Source: Georgenia satyanarayanai (lineage in GTDB: Bacteria > Actinomycetota > Actinomycetes > Actinomycetales > Actinomycetaceae). Taken from it: a stretch of 64,000 nucleotides of DNA. Position 1 is the stretch's first letter, and each line of letters starts with the position of its first letter. The position numbers were made by a program, and so were the translations under genes. Where the stretch lies: NCBI RefSeq assembly GCF_900116375.1, contig NZ_UETB01000006.1, positions 1-64,000 on the forward strand, in the 5' to 3' direction. Below, piece after piece: positions 1-9,402 of this stretch. The notes beneath the pieces are model-generated. The model ran no database searches. It was not told where the DNA came from and saw only the letters and a program-made list of their open reading frames with translations.

Positions 1-1
1 G

Positions 2-520
2 GTCGTCGCCCCCGACGTGTGGACCTACGGGCCCATCGAGACCTGGCCGATCCCGGGCACCCAGTCCGGCGCCCAGACCTCCGGCGTGGTCGACGTCATC
101 CAGGGCGCTGAGGGCGCCATCGGCTACATCGACGCCTCGCGCGTCGAGGACGGCATGGGCACCGTCGCCGTCGGCGTCGGTGAGGAGTACGTGCCCTTCT
201 CGCCGGAGGCCGCCGCCTCCGTCATCGACGCCTCCCCGGCCGCCGAGGGCGCGACCGACCTGCGCCTGACGATCGACCTGGCCCGGGACACGACCGAGTC
301 GGGCACCTACCCGATCGTCCTCGTCTCCTACTCGATCGCCTGCTCGACCTACGAGAACGAGGCGGACGCCGCCAACGTCAAGGCGTACTTCGAGTACGTC
401 GCCAGCCCCGAGGGGCAGGAGCGGGCCGCCCAGCCCGACGTCGCCGGCTCCGCGCCGATCTCCGACGACCTGCGCGAGCGGGTCACCGCCGCCCTCGAGC
501 AGATCACGGTTGCCGGCTGA
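2..520 (+). CDS. pstS: Phosphate ABC transporter substrate-binding protein PstS, C-terminal part (5' truncated)
   Basis: This is the C-terminal 172 codons of the extracellular phosphate-binding subunit of the Pst importer; the start lies outside the window. The visible part has the usual lobe features of PstS: the stretch EGAIGYIDASRV, the YPIVLVSYSI segment and a final helix with PEGQERA. It is directly followed by pstC, pstA and pstB in the standard order, which makes the assignment secure. The signal peptide and lipobox cannot be seen. PstS delivers phosphate to the PstC/PstA channel outside the membrane. Confidence 0.93.
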   Translation, partial: VVAPDVWTYGPIETWPIPGTQSGAQTSGVVDVIQGAEGAIGYIDASRVEDGMGTVAVGVGEEYVPFSPEAAASVIDASPAAEGATDLRLTIDLARDTTESGTYPIVLVSYSIACSTYENEADAANVKAYFEYVASPEGQERAAQPDVAGSAPISDDLRERVTAALEQITVAG

Positions 521-533
521 CCGGCTAACCTGA

Positions 534-567
534 CGGGCGGGCCGGTGCAGTGACGCCGGCCCGCCCG
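534..567 (+). promoter_or_regulatory. 12-bp GC hairpin between pstS and pstC
   Basis: CGGGCGGGCCGG at 534-545 and its exact reverse complement at 556-567 enclose a 10-nt loop. No T run follows, so it is more likely a processing, stabilising or partial termination element than a full terminator. Such a hairpin could keep pstS mRNA in excess of pstCAB, which is an inference. Confidence 0.6.
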
Positions 568-604
568 ACGCACGTCCGCACGCCGTCCGATTCTCGGAGG
601 ACAC

Positions 605-1588
605 GTGGCAACCGCCGCACCGCCCCAGACCCCGCCTGGCTCCCCCCCGGCCCTTCGCGCCGGGCGGACCCCCGGCAAGCTGGGCAACCGGCTCTTCGCC
701 GGCATCTCCACGGGCGCCGGCCTGGTGATTCTCGTCATCCTCGCCGCCGTCGCGATCTTCCTCTTCGTGCGCGCCTGGCCGGCCCTCGTCGCCTCCCGCG
801 ACGAGCTCGCCGAGGTCGGCTTCATGCAGGGCCGCAACCTGTGGGAGTACGTCGCGCCGCTCCTGTTCGGCACGGTCCTCTCCTCGGTCATCGCGCTCGT
901 CGTCGCGGTCCCGCTGAGCGTGGGGATCGCGCTGTTCATCTCCCACTACGCCCCCCGCCGCCTCGCGCAGGGACTGGGCTACCTCGTCGACCTCCTCGCC
1001 GCGATCCCCTCGGTCATCTTCGGCCTGTGGGGCATCCAGTGGCTGCAGCCGGTCATCGACCCGCTCTTCGCGTGGCTCTCGGAGCACCTGGGCTGGATCC
1101 CGCTGTTCGCGGACTACCAGGCGCCGGCCCGCAACATCCTCACCGCCGGGCTCGTCCTCGCCGTCATGATCCTGCCGATCATCACCGCGACGATCCGTGA
1201 GGTGTTCCTCCAGACCCCGCGGCTGCACGAGGAGGCCTCCCTCGCCCTGGGGGCCACCCGCTGGGAGATGGTCCGGCAGGCCGTGCTGCCCTTCGGGCGC
1301 TCGGGCATCATCTCCGCGGCCATGCTCGGCATGGGCCGCGCGCTGGGAGAGACGATGGCGGTGCTCATGGTGCTCTCGCCCGGCTTCCTCATCAACCTCA
1401 ACCTCCTGCAGCCCGGCCAGCACCAGTCGATCGCAGCGAACATCGCCAGCCAGTTCCCCGAGGCCTCCGGGACCGGCGTCGACGTCCTCATCGCCACCGG
1501 CCTCATCCTCTTCGTCCTCACCTTCGGCGTGAACCTCCTCGCGCGGTGGGTCATCGCGCGCCGCGCCGAGTTCTCGGGAGCCAACTGA
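605..1588 (+). CDS. pstC: Phosphate ABC transporter permease PstC
   Basis: PstC is one of the two membrane channel subunits of the high-affinity phosphate importer. The 327-residue product has a short cytoplasmic N terminus rich in Pro and Ala, a first membrane helix around residues 35-58, and five further hydrophobic segments. The EAA-type coupling loop (EASLALGATRWEMV) lies around residue 210 and contacts the PstB ATPase. The GTG start has a GGAGG ribosome binding site 4 nt upstream. The stop codon overlaps the pstA start as ATGA, so the two subunits are probably translationally coupled. Confidence 0.95.
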   Translation: MATAAPPQTPPGSPPALRAGRTPGKLGNRLFAGISTGAGLVILVILAAVAIFLFVRAWPALVASRDELAEVGFMQGRNLWEYVAPLLFGTVLSSVIALVVAVPLSVGIALFISHYAPRRLAQGLGYLVDLLAAIPSVIFGLWGIQWLQPVIDPLFAWLSEHLGWIPLFADYQAPARNILTAGLVLAVMILPIITATIREVFLQTPRLHEEASLALGATRWEMVRQAVLPFGRSGIISAAMLGMGRALGETMAVLMVLSPGFLINLNLLQPGQHQSIAANIASQFPEASGTGVDVLIATGLILFVLTFGVNLLARWVIARRAEFSGAN

Positions 1589-2631
1589 TGACGACGACGC
1601 CCGTCGCCCTGCACCAGACCCGCCGGCTGCCCGCGTGGGCGCCGTGGGCCGTCCTCGCGGTCTCCCTCGCCGTCGCCGCCGCGATCCTCGGGATCGGCGG
1701 CACCCCGACCGTCGCCGGCGTCGTCTTCCTCGGCGCGATCGTCCACGTCATCGCCGTCGTCGCGGTGTCCTGGCAGGTCGAGGGGACACGCTGGGCCAAG
1801 GACCGCCTCGCCACGACGCTCGTGACCCTCGCCTTCGTGCTCGCCATGGTCCCGCTCGTGTCCCTCATCTGGACGGTGGTGAGCGGCGGCGTCCGGGCGT
1901 TCAGCTGGGAGTTCCTCACCACCGACATGGTCGGGATCTTCGGGCAGATGACCGAGGGAGGCGCCTACCACGCGATCATCGGCACGCTGTACGTCACGGG
2001 CATCGCCGCCGTCATCTCCATCCCGCTCGGCATCTTCACCGCGATCTACCTCGTCGAGTACGGCGCCGGCCGCGTCAAGCGGGCCATCACGATCCTCGTC
2101 GACGTCATGACCGGCATCCCCTCGATCGTCGCCGGACTGTTCGCCTTCACGGTCTTCCTCGTGCTCTTCGGGCCGGCGTACAAGTCGGCCCTCATCGGCG
2201 GCATCGCCCTCGCCGTCCTCATGACGCCCGTCGTCGTGCGCTCGGTGGAGGAGATGCTCCGGCTCGTGCCCAACGAGCTGCGCGAGGCCTCCTACGCCCT
2301 CGGCGTGCCGAAGTGGCTGACCATCGTCAAGGTCGTCCTGCGCACCGCGATCGCCGGCATCACCACCGGCGTGATGATCTCCATCGCCCGCGTCATCGGT
2401 GAGACGGCCCCGCTGCTCATCACCGTCGGCATCACCAACGCCGTCAACTACGACGCCTTCGACGGCCGCATCGCCACCCTGCCCGTGTACGTCTTCCGCC
2501 AGTACGCACAGGGCGGCGCCAGTGAGTACCGTGCCTGGGCCGGGGCGCTCACCCTCATCATCATCGTCATGCTGCTCAACCTCGTCGCCCGCCTGGTGAG
2601 CAGGTACTTCTCGCCCAAGGGAGTCCGCTGA
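1588..2631 (+). CDS. pstA: Phosphate ABC transporter permease PstA
   Basis: PstA is the second channel subunit of the Pst importer. The product is 347 residues, somewhat longer than enterobacterial PstA because of two extra N-terminal membrane helices (about residues 18-65), a form common in actinobacteria. The permease core follows, with the coupling loop ELREASYALGVPKW near residue 230 and the GETAPLL motif typical of PstA. An upstream in-frame GTG at 1546 exists inside pstC, but the ATG overlapping the pstC stop is the natural start. Confidence 0.95.
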   Translation: MTTTPVALHQTRRLPAWAPWAVLAVSLAVAAAILGIGGTPTVAGVVFLGAIVHVIAVVAVSWQVEGTRWAKDRLATTLVTLAFVLAMVPLVSLIWTVVSGGVRAFSWEFLTTDMVGIFGQMTEGGAYHAIIGTLYVTGIAAVISIPLGIFTAIYLVEYGAGRVKRAITILVDVMTGIPSIVAGLFAFTVFLVLFGPAYKSALIGGIALAVLMTPVVVRSVEEMLRLVPNELREASYALGVPKWLTIVKVVLRTAIAGITTGVMISIARVIGETAPLLITVGITNAVNYDAFDGRIATLPVYVFRQYAQGGASEYRAWAGALTLIIIVMLLNLVARLVSRYFSPKGVR

Positions 2632-2682
2632 TGCGCGACCCGCACCGACGTCTCCTGCCCGCACGACCCTCAAGGACCACGC

Positions 2683-3462
2683 ATGTCTAAGCGCATCGAC
2701 GTCAAGGACCTCAACGTCTTCTACGGGGACTTCCTCGCCGTCCAGGACGTCAACATGGTCATCGAGCCCCGCGCCGTGACCGCGCTCATCGGCCCCTCCG
2801 GCTGTGGCAAGTCGACCTTCCTGCGGACCCTGAACCGCATGCACGAGGTCATCCCCGGTGCCCGCGTCGAGGGGCACGCGCTCATGGACGGCCAGGACCT
2901 CTACGGCGACGACGTCGACCCGGTGGAGGTCCGCCGGCAGGTGGGCATGGTCTTCCAGCGACCCAACCCCTTCCCGACGATGTCTATCGCCGACAACGTC
3001 CTCGCCGGGGTCAAGCTCAACAACAAGCGGATGAGCAAGAGCGACCAGGAGGCGCTGGTGGAGCGGGCGCTGCGTGGTGCCAACCTCTGGGAGGAGGTCA
3101 AGGACCGCCTCGACCGGCCGGGCTCCTCGATCTCCGGCGGCCAGCAGCAGCGCCTGTGCATCGCCCGCGCCATCGCGGTGCAGCCGCAGGTGCTCCTCAT
3201 GGACGAGCCCTGCTCGGCGCTCGACCCGATCTCCACGCTCGCGATCGAGGACCTCATCGCCGAGCTGAAGTCCGAGTACACGATCGTCATCGTCACCCAC
3301 AACATGCAGCAGGCCGCCCGCGTCTCGGACACGACCGGCTTCTTCAACATCGCCGGGACCGGCAAGCCCGGCCGCCTCATCGAGATGGACGCCACCGAGC
3401 AGATGTTCGCCGCCCCGAAGAACAAGGCGACCGAGGACTACATCTCCGGCCGCTTCGGCTGA
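2683..3462 (+). CDS. pstB: Phosphate ABC transporter ATP-binding protein PstB
   Basis: PstB hydrolyses ATP on the cytoplasmic face to drive phosphate import. At 259 residues it has normal length, with Walker [10 protein letters not shown] at about 37-45, the ABC signature SISGGQQQR near 149 and Walker [12 protein letters not shown] near 171. The [13 protein letters not shown] stretch is diagnostic for PstB among ABC ATPases. AAGGA about 6 nt before the ATG is the ribosome binding site. It lies 51 nt after pstA and ends the operon; no phoU-like gene follows inside the window. Confidence 0.97.
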   Translation: MSKRIDVKDLNVFYGDFLAVQDVNMVIEPRAVTALIGPSGCGKSTFLRTLNRMHEVIPGARVEGHALMDGQDLYGDDVDPVEVRRQVGMVFQRPNPFPTMSIADNVLAGVKLNNKRMSKSDQEALVERALRGANLWEEVKDRLDRPGSSISGGQQQRLCIARAIAVQPQVLLMDEPCSALDPISTLAIEDLIAELKSEYTIVIVTHNMQQAARVSDTTGFFNIAGTGKPGRLIEMDATEQMFAAPKNKATEDYISGRFG

Positions 3463-3495
3463 GCAGTCCACCGGCTGCGACGTCCCGCGACGCGA

Positions 3496-3527
3496 ACGCC
3501 CCCGGGAGCCTCGGCTCCCGGGGGCGT
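3496..3527. terminator. Bidirectional terminator hairpin after pstB
   Basis: Two perfect 15-nt complementary arms (3496-3510 and 3513-3527) leave a 2-nt gap, so the real loop is larger. The hairpin sits between the converging pstB and the lipoprotein gene and can serve both. The T tract is poor, as is usual in high-GC actinomycetes. Confidence 0.85.
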
Positions 3528-3540
3528 CCTCGTGGCGGCG

Positions 3541-3972
3541 TCAGATCTTGGAGCCCTCGAGGGACTCGGTCAGCGGCTCGTCGGAGACGACGATGCACAG
3601 CGTGGTGCGGTCGTCGGCGTCGTTCCAGCTCTGCTCGGAGGGGTAGAGCATGGTGAAGGGCAGCGCGGACTCCTCGTAGGGCAGCCCGATGAACTCCTCG
3701 AACTCCGCGAGGCAGGTCTCCTGGGACTCCGCCTGGACGGTGTCCACGCCCGGGTAGTCGTCGCCGGAGAAGACGTGCTCACCGAAGATCTCGGCGTCGT
3801 GCTCCTCGGTGCACTCGACGGCAGCCGCCGAGCTGACCTCCTCGCCCTCCAGGTCACTCTGGTTGAGGCAGTCACCGACCTCGAGGTCGAGCACGGAGTC
3901 GGCCGTGCACCCGGCAGCTCCCACCAGCGCGAGGGTGGCGGCAACGGCGAGGACGGGACGGCGCAGGGACAT
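3541..3972 (-). CDS. Lipoprotein resembling the septum-formation family
   Basis: The 143-residue product starts with a positively charged, hydrophobic signal peptide ending in AAGC, with Cys22 as the likely lipidated residue (Ala rather than Leu at position -3). The mature part has VGDCLNQ and a CTEEHDAEIFG stretch, a pattern I associate with the actinobacterial septum-formation domain (PF13845 type); the cysteines probably pair as disulfides. It would sit on the outer face of the membrane. GGAGG lies 9 nt before the ATG. It converges on pstB and shares its terminator. The exact role is unknown. Confidence 0.75.
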   Translation of the reverse strand: MSLRRPVLAVAATLALVGAAGCTADSVLDLEVGDCLNQSDLEGEEVSSAAAVECTEEHDAEIFGEHVFSGDDYPGVDTVQAESQETCLAEFEEFIGLPYEESALPFTMLYPSEQSWNDADDRTTLCIVVSDEPLTESLEGSKI

Positions 3973-4213
3973 GGTGTTCTACCTCCGGGTGAACGAGACG
4001 AGGGGGGTGGCGGGACGGCCGGGGGCGGCCGAAGTCCCGGAACACCCTAGCGAACCCTGCGACCGGCCCAGCGACGGGCGGGAGGTGAGGCGACGCCGGG
4101 CCGCGAAGCGCCAGTCGGCGCGAAGGCCGCTCGTGGCGGCTTGTGTTGGAGCCCGGGGCATTCGCGACCCGACGTCTGCGTCCATCGTAGGGCAGGGAGC
4201 CCGGCGCGTCCTG

Positions 4214-4891
4214 TCAGTCGACGGTCGGGCGCAGGACGAAGCGGTACCCCACGTTGCGCACCGTCCCGATGAGCTGGTCGTGCTCCGCGCCGAGCTTGGC
4301 CCGCAGCCGCCGCACGTGGACGTCGACGGTCCGCGTGCCGCCGTAGTAGTCGTAGCCCCACACCTCGTCGAGGAGCTGCGCCCGCGTGAAGACCCGCCCC
4401 GGGTGCTGCGCCAGGTGCCGCAGCAGCTCGAACTCCTTGTAGGTGAGGTTGAGCGCCTGACCGCGCACCCGCGCCGAGTAGGCGGCGGTGTCGATGACGA
4501 GCTCGCCGGCCTCGAGGACGTCCCCCGCCGGCTCCGCTGCCGCGACCTGGCTGCCGAGGAGCCGCAGGCGTGCCTCCAGCTCCGCCGGCCCGGCCGTCGA
4601 GAGCACGATGTCGCTGCACCCCCATGCCGGGGTGACGGCGGCGAGCCCGCCCTCGGTGAGGACGAGCAGCAGCGGGATCTGCAGCCCGGTGCTGCGCGCG
4701 AGCTGGCACACCGACCGGGCCGCCGCGAGCTCCTGGCGGCCGTCGACGACGAGGACGTCGGCATCTGCTGGGTCGACGAGCGAGTCCGCGGCGAGCGGCA
4801 CCGCCGCGACCCGGTGGTCGAGCAGGGCGAGCGAGGGCAGCACGGAGGCCGCACCGGTCGGCTCACGTGTCAGGACGACAAGAGTGGCCAT
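4214..4891 (-). CDS. glnR: OmpR-family orphan response regulator GlnR (nitrogen control)
   Basis: GlnR is the global nitrogen regulator of actinomycetes and acts without a partner kinase. The 225-residue product has a degenerate receiver domain ([19 protein letters not shown], then the GlnR-like TEGGLAAV and [10 protein letters not shown]) and a C-terminal winged helix ([37 protein letters not shown], about residues 130-220). The start with GGAAGGGG upstream was chosen over an upstream in-frame ATG because the shorter protein aligns with GlnR. In M. tuberculosis glnR is also near a pst-type gene (phoT), so the position close to pst is conserved. A TAGTGT -10 candidate lies at 4915-4920. Confidence 0.85.
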   Translation of the reverse strand: MATLVVLTREPTGAASVLPSLALLDHRVAAVPLAADSLVDPADADVLVVDGRQELAAARSVCQLARSTGLQIPLLLVLTEGGLAAVTPAWGCSDIVLSTAGPAELEARLRLLGSQVAAAEPAGDVLEAGELVIDTAAYSARVRGQALNLTYKEFELLRHLAQHPGRVFTRAQLLDEVWGYDYYGGTRTVDVHVRRLRAKLGAEHDQLIGTVRNVGYRFVLRPTVD

Positions 4892-5028
4892 CGCACCCCT
4901 TCCTGGTCGGGGACACACTAGTGGGAACCGGGGTGCCGCCGACGTCACTGCTCGATCTGCCAGACTCGGAGGGTGCCCGCCCACCCCGTCCTCCTGCAGC
5001 GACTCACCCCCGTCGGGGCCGGGTCGTG

Positions 5029-5751
5029 ATGGGCAGCTCGACCCGTGGGGTCGCCACCGCCGCCCTCGCCGCCGTCCTCGCGCTCAGCGGGATGTGGCAC
5101 TGGCCGCTCCTCGTCGTCGTCGGCCTCACCACCCTTCTCGTGGCCGCCGGGTGGCCCCGGCTCGCCGGTCTGCCGGTGACGACGGGGCCCGGCATCGTCA
5201 TCGCCGCCACGGGTGTGGCGGCGCTCGCCGTCGTCGCGGGCACCGGGTCCGTCGACGGTGTGGCCGTCGTGCTCGGGCTGGCGGTCGCGGGCAGCTTCCT
5301 CCAGGAGATGCTGCGGCGGGACGGTCGCCCGCGGCTCGTGGAGTCCGTGGCCGCCACGGTGACCGGCTGCGTCGTCGCCGGCTCCGCGGCGATGTGGCCG
5401 GCGCTCGGGGACGCCCGGCCGGCCGCCGCCGTCGTCGTCACCGCCGCGGCCGCGCTCGCCGCCGGGGCGGCCTGCACGGCCCTGCCGCTGGGCCCCCGGC
5501 TCGTCCCGGGGCTCGCCACCGTCGTCGCGGGCGGCGCCGGTCTGCTCGCCGGCGCGCTCCTGCCCGACGTCGGCCCGCTCGTGGGAGGGGCGAGCGGACT
5601 CGTCGCCGGGGTGCTCACCTCGGTCGTCCACCTCGTCCTCGGCCGCTTCCCGGCCTCCACCCGCCCGCTGCCCGCCCTCGCGGCCGCCGCGCTGCCCCCG
5701 ATGCTCGCCGGTGCGCCGACCTTCATGCTCGGCAGCCTGCTGCTCGCCTGA
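5029..5751 (+). CDS. Hypothetical polytopic membrane protein
   Basis: The 240-residue product is almost entirely hydrophobic, rich in Ala, Val, Leu and Gly, with seven or so predicted membrane segments and only short polar links (for example [15 protein letters not shown]). I recognise no catalytic motif or transporter family. It is divergent from glnR and lies 44 nt before the nitrobindin-like gene. The ATG at 5029 was preferred; a GTG one codon earlier is equally possible and the ribosome binding site is weak. Confidence 0.65.
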   Translation: MGSSTRGVATAALAAVLALSGMWHWPLLVVVGLTTLLVAAGWPRLAGLPVTTGPGIVIAATGVAALAVVAGTGSVDGVAVVLGLAVAGSFLQEMLRRDGRPRLVESVAATVTGCVVAGSAAMWPALGDARPAAAVVVTAAAALAAGAACTALPLGPRLVPGLATVVAGGAGLLAGALLPDVGPLVGGASGLVAGVLTSVVHLVLGRFPASTRPLPALAAAALPPMLAGAPTFMLGSLLLA

Positions 5752-5783
5752 GGGCGCGGACGAGCCGCCCGCGGCCGACCGCG

Positions 5784-5789
5784 TAGCAT
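5784..5789 (+). promoter_or_regulatory. -10 hexamer TAGCAT, leaderless start of the nitrobindin-like gene
   Basis: TAGCAT ends 6 nt before the ATG at 5796. With transcription starting about 7 nt after a -10 box, the mRNA would begin at the start codon. No -35 box is evident. Confidence 0.55.
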
Positions 5790-5795
5790 CGGGGC

Positions 5796-6398
5796 ATGGC
5801 CACCTTCACTCTTCCCGAGGGCCTGGCCCCGGAGGTCTACCCGCTCGCCTGGCTCGTCGGATCCTGGCGCGGCTACGGCGTCATGGCCTACCCGGGTGTG
5901 CCAGAGCAGCCCCTCGTCCACGAGATGACCTTCGACCACGACGGCGGTCCCTACCTGCGCTGCACGAGCACGCTGTGGGCGGTGGACCCGGAGCACTCCT
6001 CGTCCGTCTCGCAGGAGATGCCCGGTGCCGTCGGCGCCGACCTGCTGGCCAAGGCCGAGGTGTGGGCCACCGAGACGGCCTACTGGCGGGCCACGCCGGC
6101 GGCGCAGGAGCCGGGCGACGGCGAGCAGGGCTCGGGCCAGCGCAGCACCGACATCGAGGTGCTCGTGGCGCAGCCCACCGGGCACGTCGTCGTCTACGTC
6201 GGCACCGTGCGCCCGGCCCGGATCGACATCGTCAGCGACGCCGTCGTGCGCACGGCCAGCGCCCCGGACGTCGCCGCGAGCAGCCGCATGTACGGGCTCG
6301 TCCAGGGTGAGCTGCTGTGGGTCGAGGAGCTCGCCGCCTTCGGTCACGAGCTGCAGTCCTACGCCTCCGGGCGGCTGAGCCGACAGGAGCAGGCATGA
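5796..6398 (+). CDS. Nitrobindin-like heme-binding beta-barrel protein (FABP/THAP4 family)
   Basis: This family forms a ten-stranded barrel that binds ferric heme and reacts with nitric oxide or peroxynitrite. The 200-residue product has the family motif GSWRGYG at residues 22-28 and a C-terminal His184 within AFGHELQSYASGRL, the position of the heme-ligating histidine. A Gly/Gln-rich insert (about residues 104-116) is unusual and probably a surface loop. The stop overlaps the next start as ATGA, so it is coupled to the YgfZ-type gene, an arrangement that I recall from other actinomycetes. Confidence 0.85.
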   Translation: MATFTLPEGLAPEVYPLAWLVGSWRGYGVMAYPGVPEQPLVHEMTFDHDGGPYLRCTSTLWAVDPEHSSSVSQEMPGAVGADLLAKAEVWATETAYWRATPAAQEPGDGEQGSGQRSTDIEVLVAQPTGHVVVYVGTVRPARIDIVSDAVVRTASAPDVAASSRMYGLVQGELLWVEELAAFGHELQSYASGRLSRQEQA

Positions 6399-7492
6399 CC
6401 AGCCCGCTGCTCTCCCGGCCCGGGGCCGTCGCCGGCGGCGGACCGGACGCCGGCGTCGCCCTCCACTACGGCCACCCCGCCCAGGAGCAGCGCGCCCTCG
6501 AGCGCGGCCTGGGCCTCGTCGACCTGTCCCAGCTCGGTGTCGTCACGGTCTCCGGCCCCGACAGGCTGAGCTGGCTCAACACGCTGAGCACACAGCTGCT
6601 CCTCGACCTCGCCCCGGGCCGGTCCGGTGAGCTGCTCCTCCTCGACCCCCACGGCCGCATCGAGCACGCCGCCGCCGTGGCCGACGACGGCGAGCGGGCC
6701 TGGCTCGTCACCGAGGGCGACCACGCGGCACCGCTCGTCGCGTTCCTCGAGCGGATGCGGTTCATGCTGCGCGTGGAGGTCACCGACGTCACCGAGCACA
6801 CCGCCGTCCTCGGCACGTGCGGTGACGGGTGGCAGGCCGTCGCGGCGGGCCCCGGGCACGTGCTCACCTGGCACGACCCGTGGCCGACGACGGCGCCCGG
6901 CGGCACCAGCTACGGACCGCCCGACGACGAGCACCCCGGCCGGCACCTGCGCCGCTCCCTCGGTCTGGTCGACCGCGCCCGCCTGGGCGACGTCGTCGAC
7001 GCCTCGGGGCTGCGGCTCGCCGGCACGTGGGCCTGGGAGGCGCTGCGGGTGGAGGCCTGGCGCCCCCGCCTCGGCCGGGAGGTCGACGAGCGCGCGATCC
7101 CGCACGAGCTCGACTGGCTGCGCACCGGCGTCCACCTCGACAAGGGCTGCTACCGCGGCCAGGAGACCGTCGCGCGCGTGTTCAACCTGGGACGGCCCCC
7201 GCGCCGCCTGGTCATGCTCCACCTCGACGGCTCGGACCACCTGACGCCGGAGCCCGGCGCCCGGGTGCTGCACGGGGACAGGGACGTCGGTCTCGTGACG
7301 AGCGTCGTGCGGCACGCCGAGCTCGGGCCCCTCGCTCTCGCGCTCGTCAAGCGCTCGCTGCCGGCCGACGCCGAGCTCGTCGTCGACGGCATCGCCGCGG
7401 CCCAGGAGGTCATCGTCCCGGTGACCGGTGAGGCCGCGGGGCGCCCGGCCGGGCGCCCGGGCCAGGAGCTGCGCCGGCGGCCGCGCGCCTGA
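6395..7492 (+). CDS. ygfZ: Folate-binding protein of the YgfZ/GcvT family
   Basis: YgfZ-type proteins bind tetrahydrofolate and help assemble or repair some Fe-S enzymes in the cytoplasm. The 365-residue product carries the diagnostic KGCYRGQE motif near residue 250 with its conserved cysteine, followed by the GcvT-like barrel. The C-terminal 20 residues are Arg- and Gly-rich and probably disordered. The ATG overlaps the stop of the nitrobindin-like gene, and the FUSC gene starts 4 nt after the stop, so the three genes look like one operon. Confidence 0.9.
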   Translation: MTSPLLSRPGAVAGGGPDAGVALHYGHPAQEQRALERGLGLVDLSQLGVVTVSGPDRLSWLNTLSTQLLLDLAPGRSGELLLLDPHGRIEHAAAVADDGERAWLVTEGDHAAPLVAFLERMRFMLRVEVTDVTEHTAVLGTCGDGWQAVAAGPGHVLTWHDPWPTTAPGGTSYGPPDDEHPGRHLRRSLGLVDRARLGDVVDASGLRLAGTWAWEALRVEAWRPRLGREVDERAIPHELDWLRTGVHLDKGCYRGQETVARVFNLGRPPRRLVMLHLDGSDHLTPEPGARVLHGDRDVGLVTSVVRHAELGPLALALVKRSLPADAELVVDGIAAAQEVIVPVTGEAAGRPAGRPGQELRRRPRA

Positions 7493-7496
7493 GCCC

Positions 7497-8612
7497 ATGA
7501 GCGGAGCCGAGGGACGCGAGGACCGCCTCGACCTGCGCCGACTGCTGGTCCTCGTGCGGCAGCGGCTGCGCGGCGGACGTCGCCGGGTGCGGGCCGCCGC
7601 CCTGCCCGTGGTCATCGCGGCGGTCGCCGCGGGCCTCTCGTGGGCGGTGGCGCACTACTGGCTCGGGCACGCCCAGCCGTTCTTCGCGCCCATCGCCGCC
7701 TGGGTGTGCCTGGGCTTCAGCGCGGACCGGGAGGTGCGGAAGGTCGCCGAGCTGGCGCTCGGGGTGGCGCTCGGCGTCGCGCTCGGGGAGCTCGTCGCCT
7801 ACGTCTTCAACACCGGCGTTCTCCAGATCATGCTCGTCATCGTCGTCGGCGCCCTGCTCGCGCGGTTCGTCGACCGTGGCCCGATGCTCACCATCCAGGC
7901 CGGCGTCCAGGGCATCGTCATCGTCGCGCTGCCGGTCGCCGCCATCGACGGGCCGACGGGCCGGTGGACCGACGCGCTCGTCGGCGGCTCCTTCGCCCTG
8001 CTCGTCGCGATCCTCACCCCGCAGGACGCCCGCCGCCGCGCGCGGCAGCTCGCCGCCGCCAGCCTCTCCGACCTCTCGCACCTGCTCGGCACCCTCGGCA
8101 AAGGGCTGCGGGCGGGGGACCCCGAGCTGATGCGTGACGCCCTGGCCCTGGGGCGCAGCACCCAGGGCACCCTCGACGACTGGGCCTCGGTCGTGCGCAA
8201 CGCCCTCCAGTCGGCGCGGATCTCCCCAGCGGCGCGCCGCTACCTCCCCGAGCTGGCCCGTCTCGAGCGGGCCAGCACCCTCGCCGACCGGGCCATGCGC
8301 AACGCGCGGGTCATCGCCCGCCGCGGCCTGGCCGCCGTCGAGCAGGGCGCTCAGGACGACCGGGTGAGCGAGGCCCTCGAGGGGCTCGCCGTCGGCGCCC
8401 TCCGCCTGGGTGAGGCGCTCGGCAGCGGTGGGAGCACCGCGGACGCCGCCCAGGTGCTCACCCTCGTCACCGGCGAGCTCGACCCGGACGACGTCGAGGA
8501 CCCGGGCTGGCACCTGCAGACGCTGGTGATCCTCATGCGCTCCCTCACCAGCGACCTCCTCCAGGCCTCGGGGCTGAGCGCTGCCGAGGCCAGCCACCTC
8601 CTCGCCCGCTAG
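7497..8612 (+). CDS. FUSC-family inner membrane protein
   Basis: The 371-residue product has a basic N terminus, six membrane segments between about residues 37 and 155 (including [14 protein letters not shown] and [18 protein letters not shown]), and a long soluble helical C-terminal half. The layout resembles half of an aromatic-acid exporter or fusaric-acid-resistance protein (FUSC domain). Substrate is unknown. It follows the ygfZ-like gene by 4 nt. Confidence 0.8.
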   Translation: MSGAEGREDRLDLRRLLVLVRQRLRGGRRRVRAAALPVVIAAVAAGLSWAVAHYWLGHAQPFFAPIAAWVCLGFSADREVRKVAELALGVALGVALGELVAYVFNTGVLQIMLVIVVGALLARFVDRGPMLTIQAGVQGIVIVALPVAAIDGPTGRWTDALVGGSFALLVAILTPQDARRRARQLAAASLSDLSHLLGTLGKGLRAGDPELMRDALALGRSTQGTLDDWASVVRNALQSARISPAARRYLPELARLERASTLADRAMRNARVIARRGLAAVEQGAQDDRVSEALEGLAVGALRLGEALGSGGSTADAAQVLTLVTGELDPDDVEDPGWHLQTLVILMRSLTSDLLQASGLSAAEASHLLAR

Positions 8613-8636
8613 GGCTGCGGGCGAGGCTGGGTCTCG

Positions 8637-8642
8637 TAGACT
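8637..8642 (+). promoter_or_regulatory. -10 hexamer TAGACT, leaderless start of the DUF2516 gene
   Basis: TAGACT ends 6 nt before the GTG at 8649, the same geometry as at other genes of this window. No ribosome binding site is present. Confidence 0.55.
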
Positions 8643-8648
8643 CGCGCG

Positions 8649-8969
8649 GTGGGAATCATCGGCAGTCTGCAGTTCTACCTCTTCCTCGCCCTCGCCCTCG
8701 CGGCCTTCGCCGTCGAGGTGTGGGCGCTCGCGCACTGCCTGCGCCAGCCCGCCCAGGCCTTCGCCTACGCGGGCAAGCGGACGAAGAACTTCTGGCTGCT
8801 CGTGCTCGTGGTCAACGTCGCGCTCGGCTTCGTGGCGCTGCCGCCCTTCGGGCCGCTCTCGGGCAGCTTCCTCTCGATCATCCTCGTCATCCCCGCCGCG
8901 ATCTACCTCACCGACGTCAAGCCCGCGGTCAGCGGCTACGGCCGCGGACGGCGCGGCGGGGGCGGTTGA
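8649..8969 (+). CDS. DUF2516 family small membrane protein
   Basis: The 106-residue product has three hydrophobic helices and the ending [13 protein letters not shown] that I recognise from the actinobacterial DUF2516 family. The function is unknown. Its last 8 residues (RGRRGGGG) form a basic Gly-rich tail. The stop codon overlaps the dtd start as ATGA, so DUF2516 and dtd are probably co-translated. Confidence 0.85.
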   Translation: MGIIGSLQFYLFLALALAAFAVEVWALAHCLRQPAQAFAYAGKRTKNFWLLVLVVNVALGFVALPPFGPLSGSFLSIILVIPAAIYLTDVKPAVSGYGRGRRGGGG

Positions 8970-9394
8970 TGAGGACGGTCCTGCAGCGGGTCGACGGCGC
9001 GTCGGTCCACGTCGACGGCGAGCAGGTCGGTGGCTTCACCGGGCCGGGCCTCGTCGCGCTCGTCGGCGTCACGCACGACGACGGACCGGAGCAGGTCGCG
9101 CGCACCGCCCGGAAGGTCGCCGAGCTGCGGATCCTGCGCGAGGAGCGCTCGGTGCTCGACGACGGCGCGCCCGTCCTCGTCGTCTCCCAGTTCACCCTCC
9201 ACGCCGACGTCCGCAAGGGCCGCCGTCCGTCATGGAACGCCGCCGCCCCGGCCGAGGTGGCCGAGCCGGTGGTCGACGCCGTCGTCGCCGCCCTGCGCGA
9301 GCGCGGGGTGCGCGTCGAGACCGGTCGCTTCGGCGCCGACATGCGTGTGTCCCTGGTCAACGACGGCCCGGTGACGATCGTCCTCGACGTCTGA
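8969..9394 (+). CDS. dtd: D-aminoacyl-tRNA deacylase
   Basis: Dtd removes D-amino acids (and glycine) wrongly attached to tRNA. The 141-residue product has the two conserved motifs that form the active site at the dimer interface: SQFTL near residue 74 and NDGPVT at about 131-136, the latter holding the cis-proline that excludes L-amino acids. Length is standard. It is coupled to the DUF2516 gene by an ATGA overlap and converges on the macrodomain gene, with only 8 nt between the two stop codons. Confidence 0.95.
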   Translation: MRTVLQRVDGASVHVDGEQVGGFTGPGLVALVGVTHDDGPEQVARTARKVAELRILREERSVLDDGAPVLVVSQFTLHADVRKGRRPSWNAAAPAEVAEPVVDAVVAALRERGVRVETGRFGADMRVSLVNDGPVTIVLDV

Positions 9395-9402
9395 CCGTCG
9401 CG

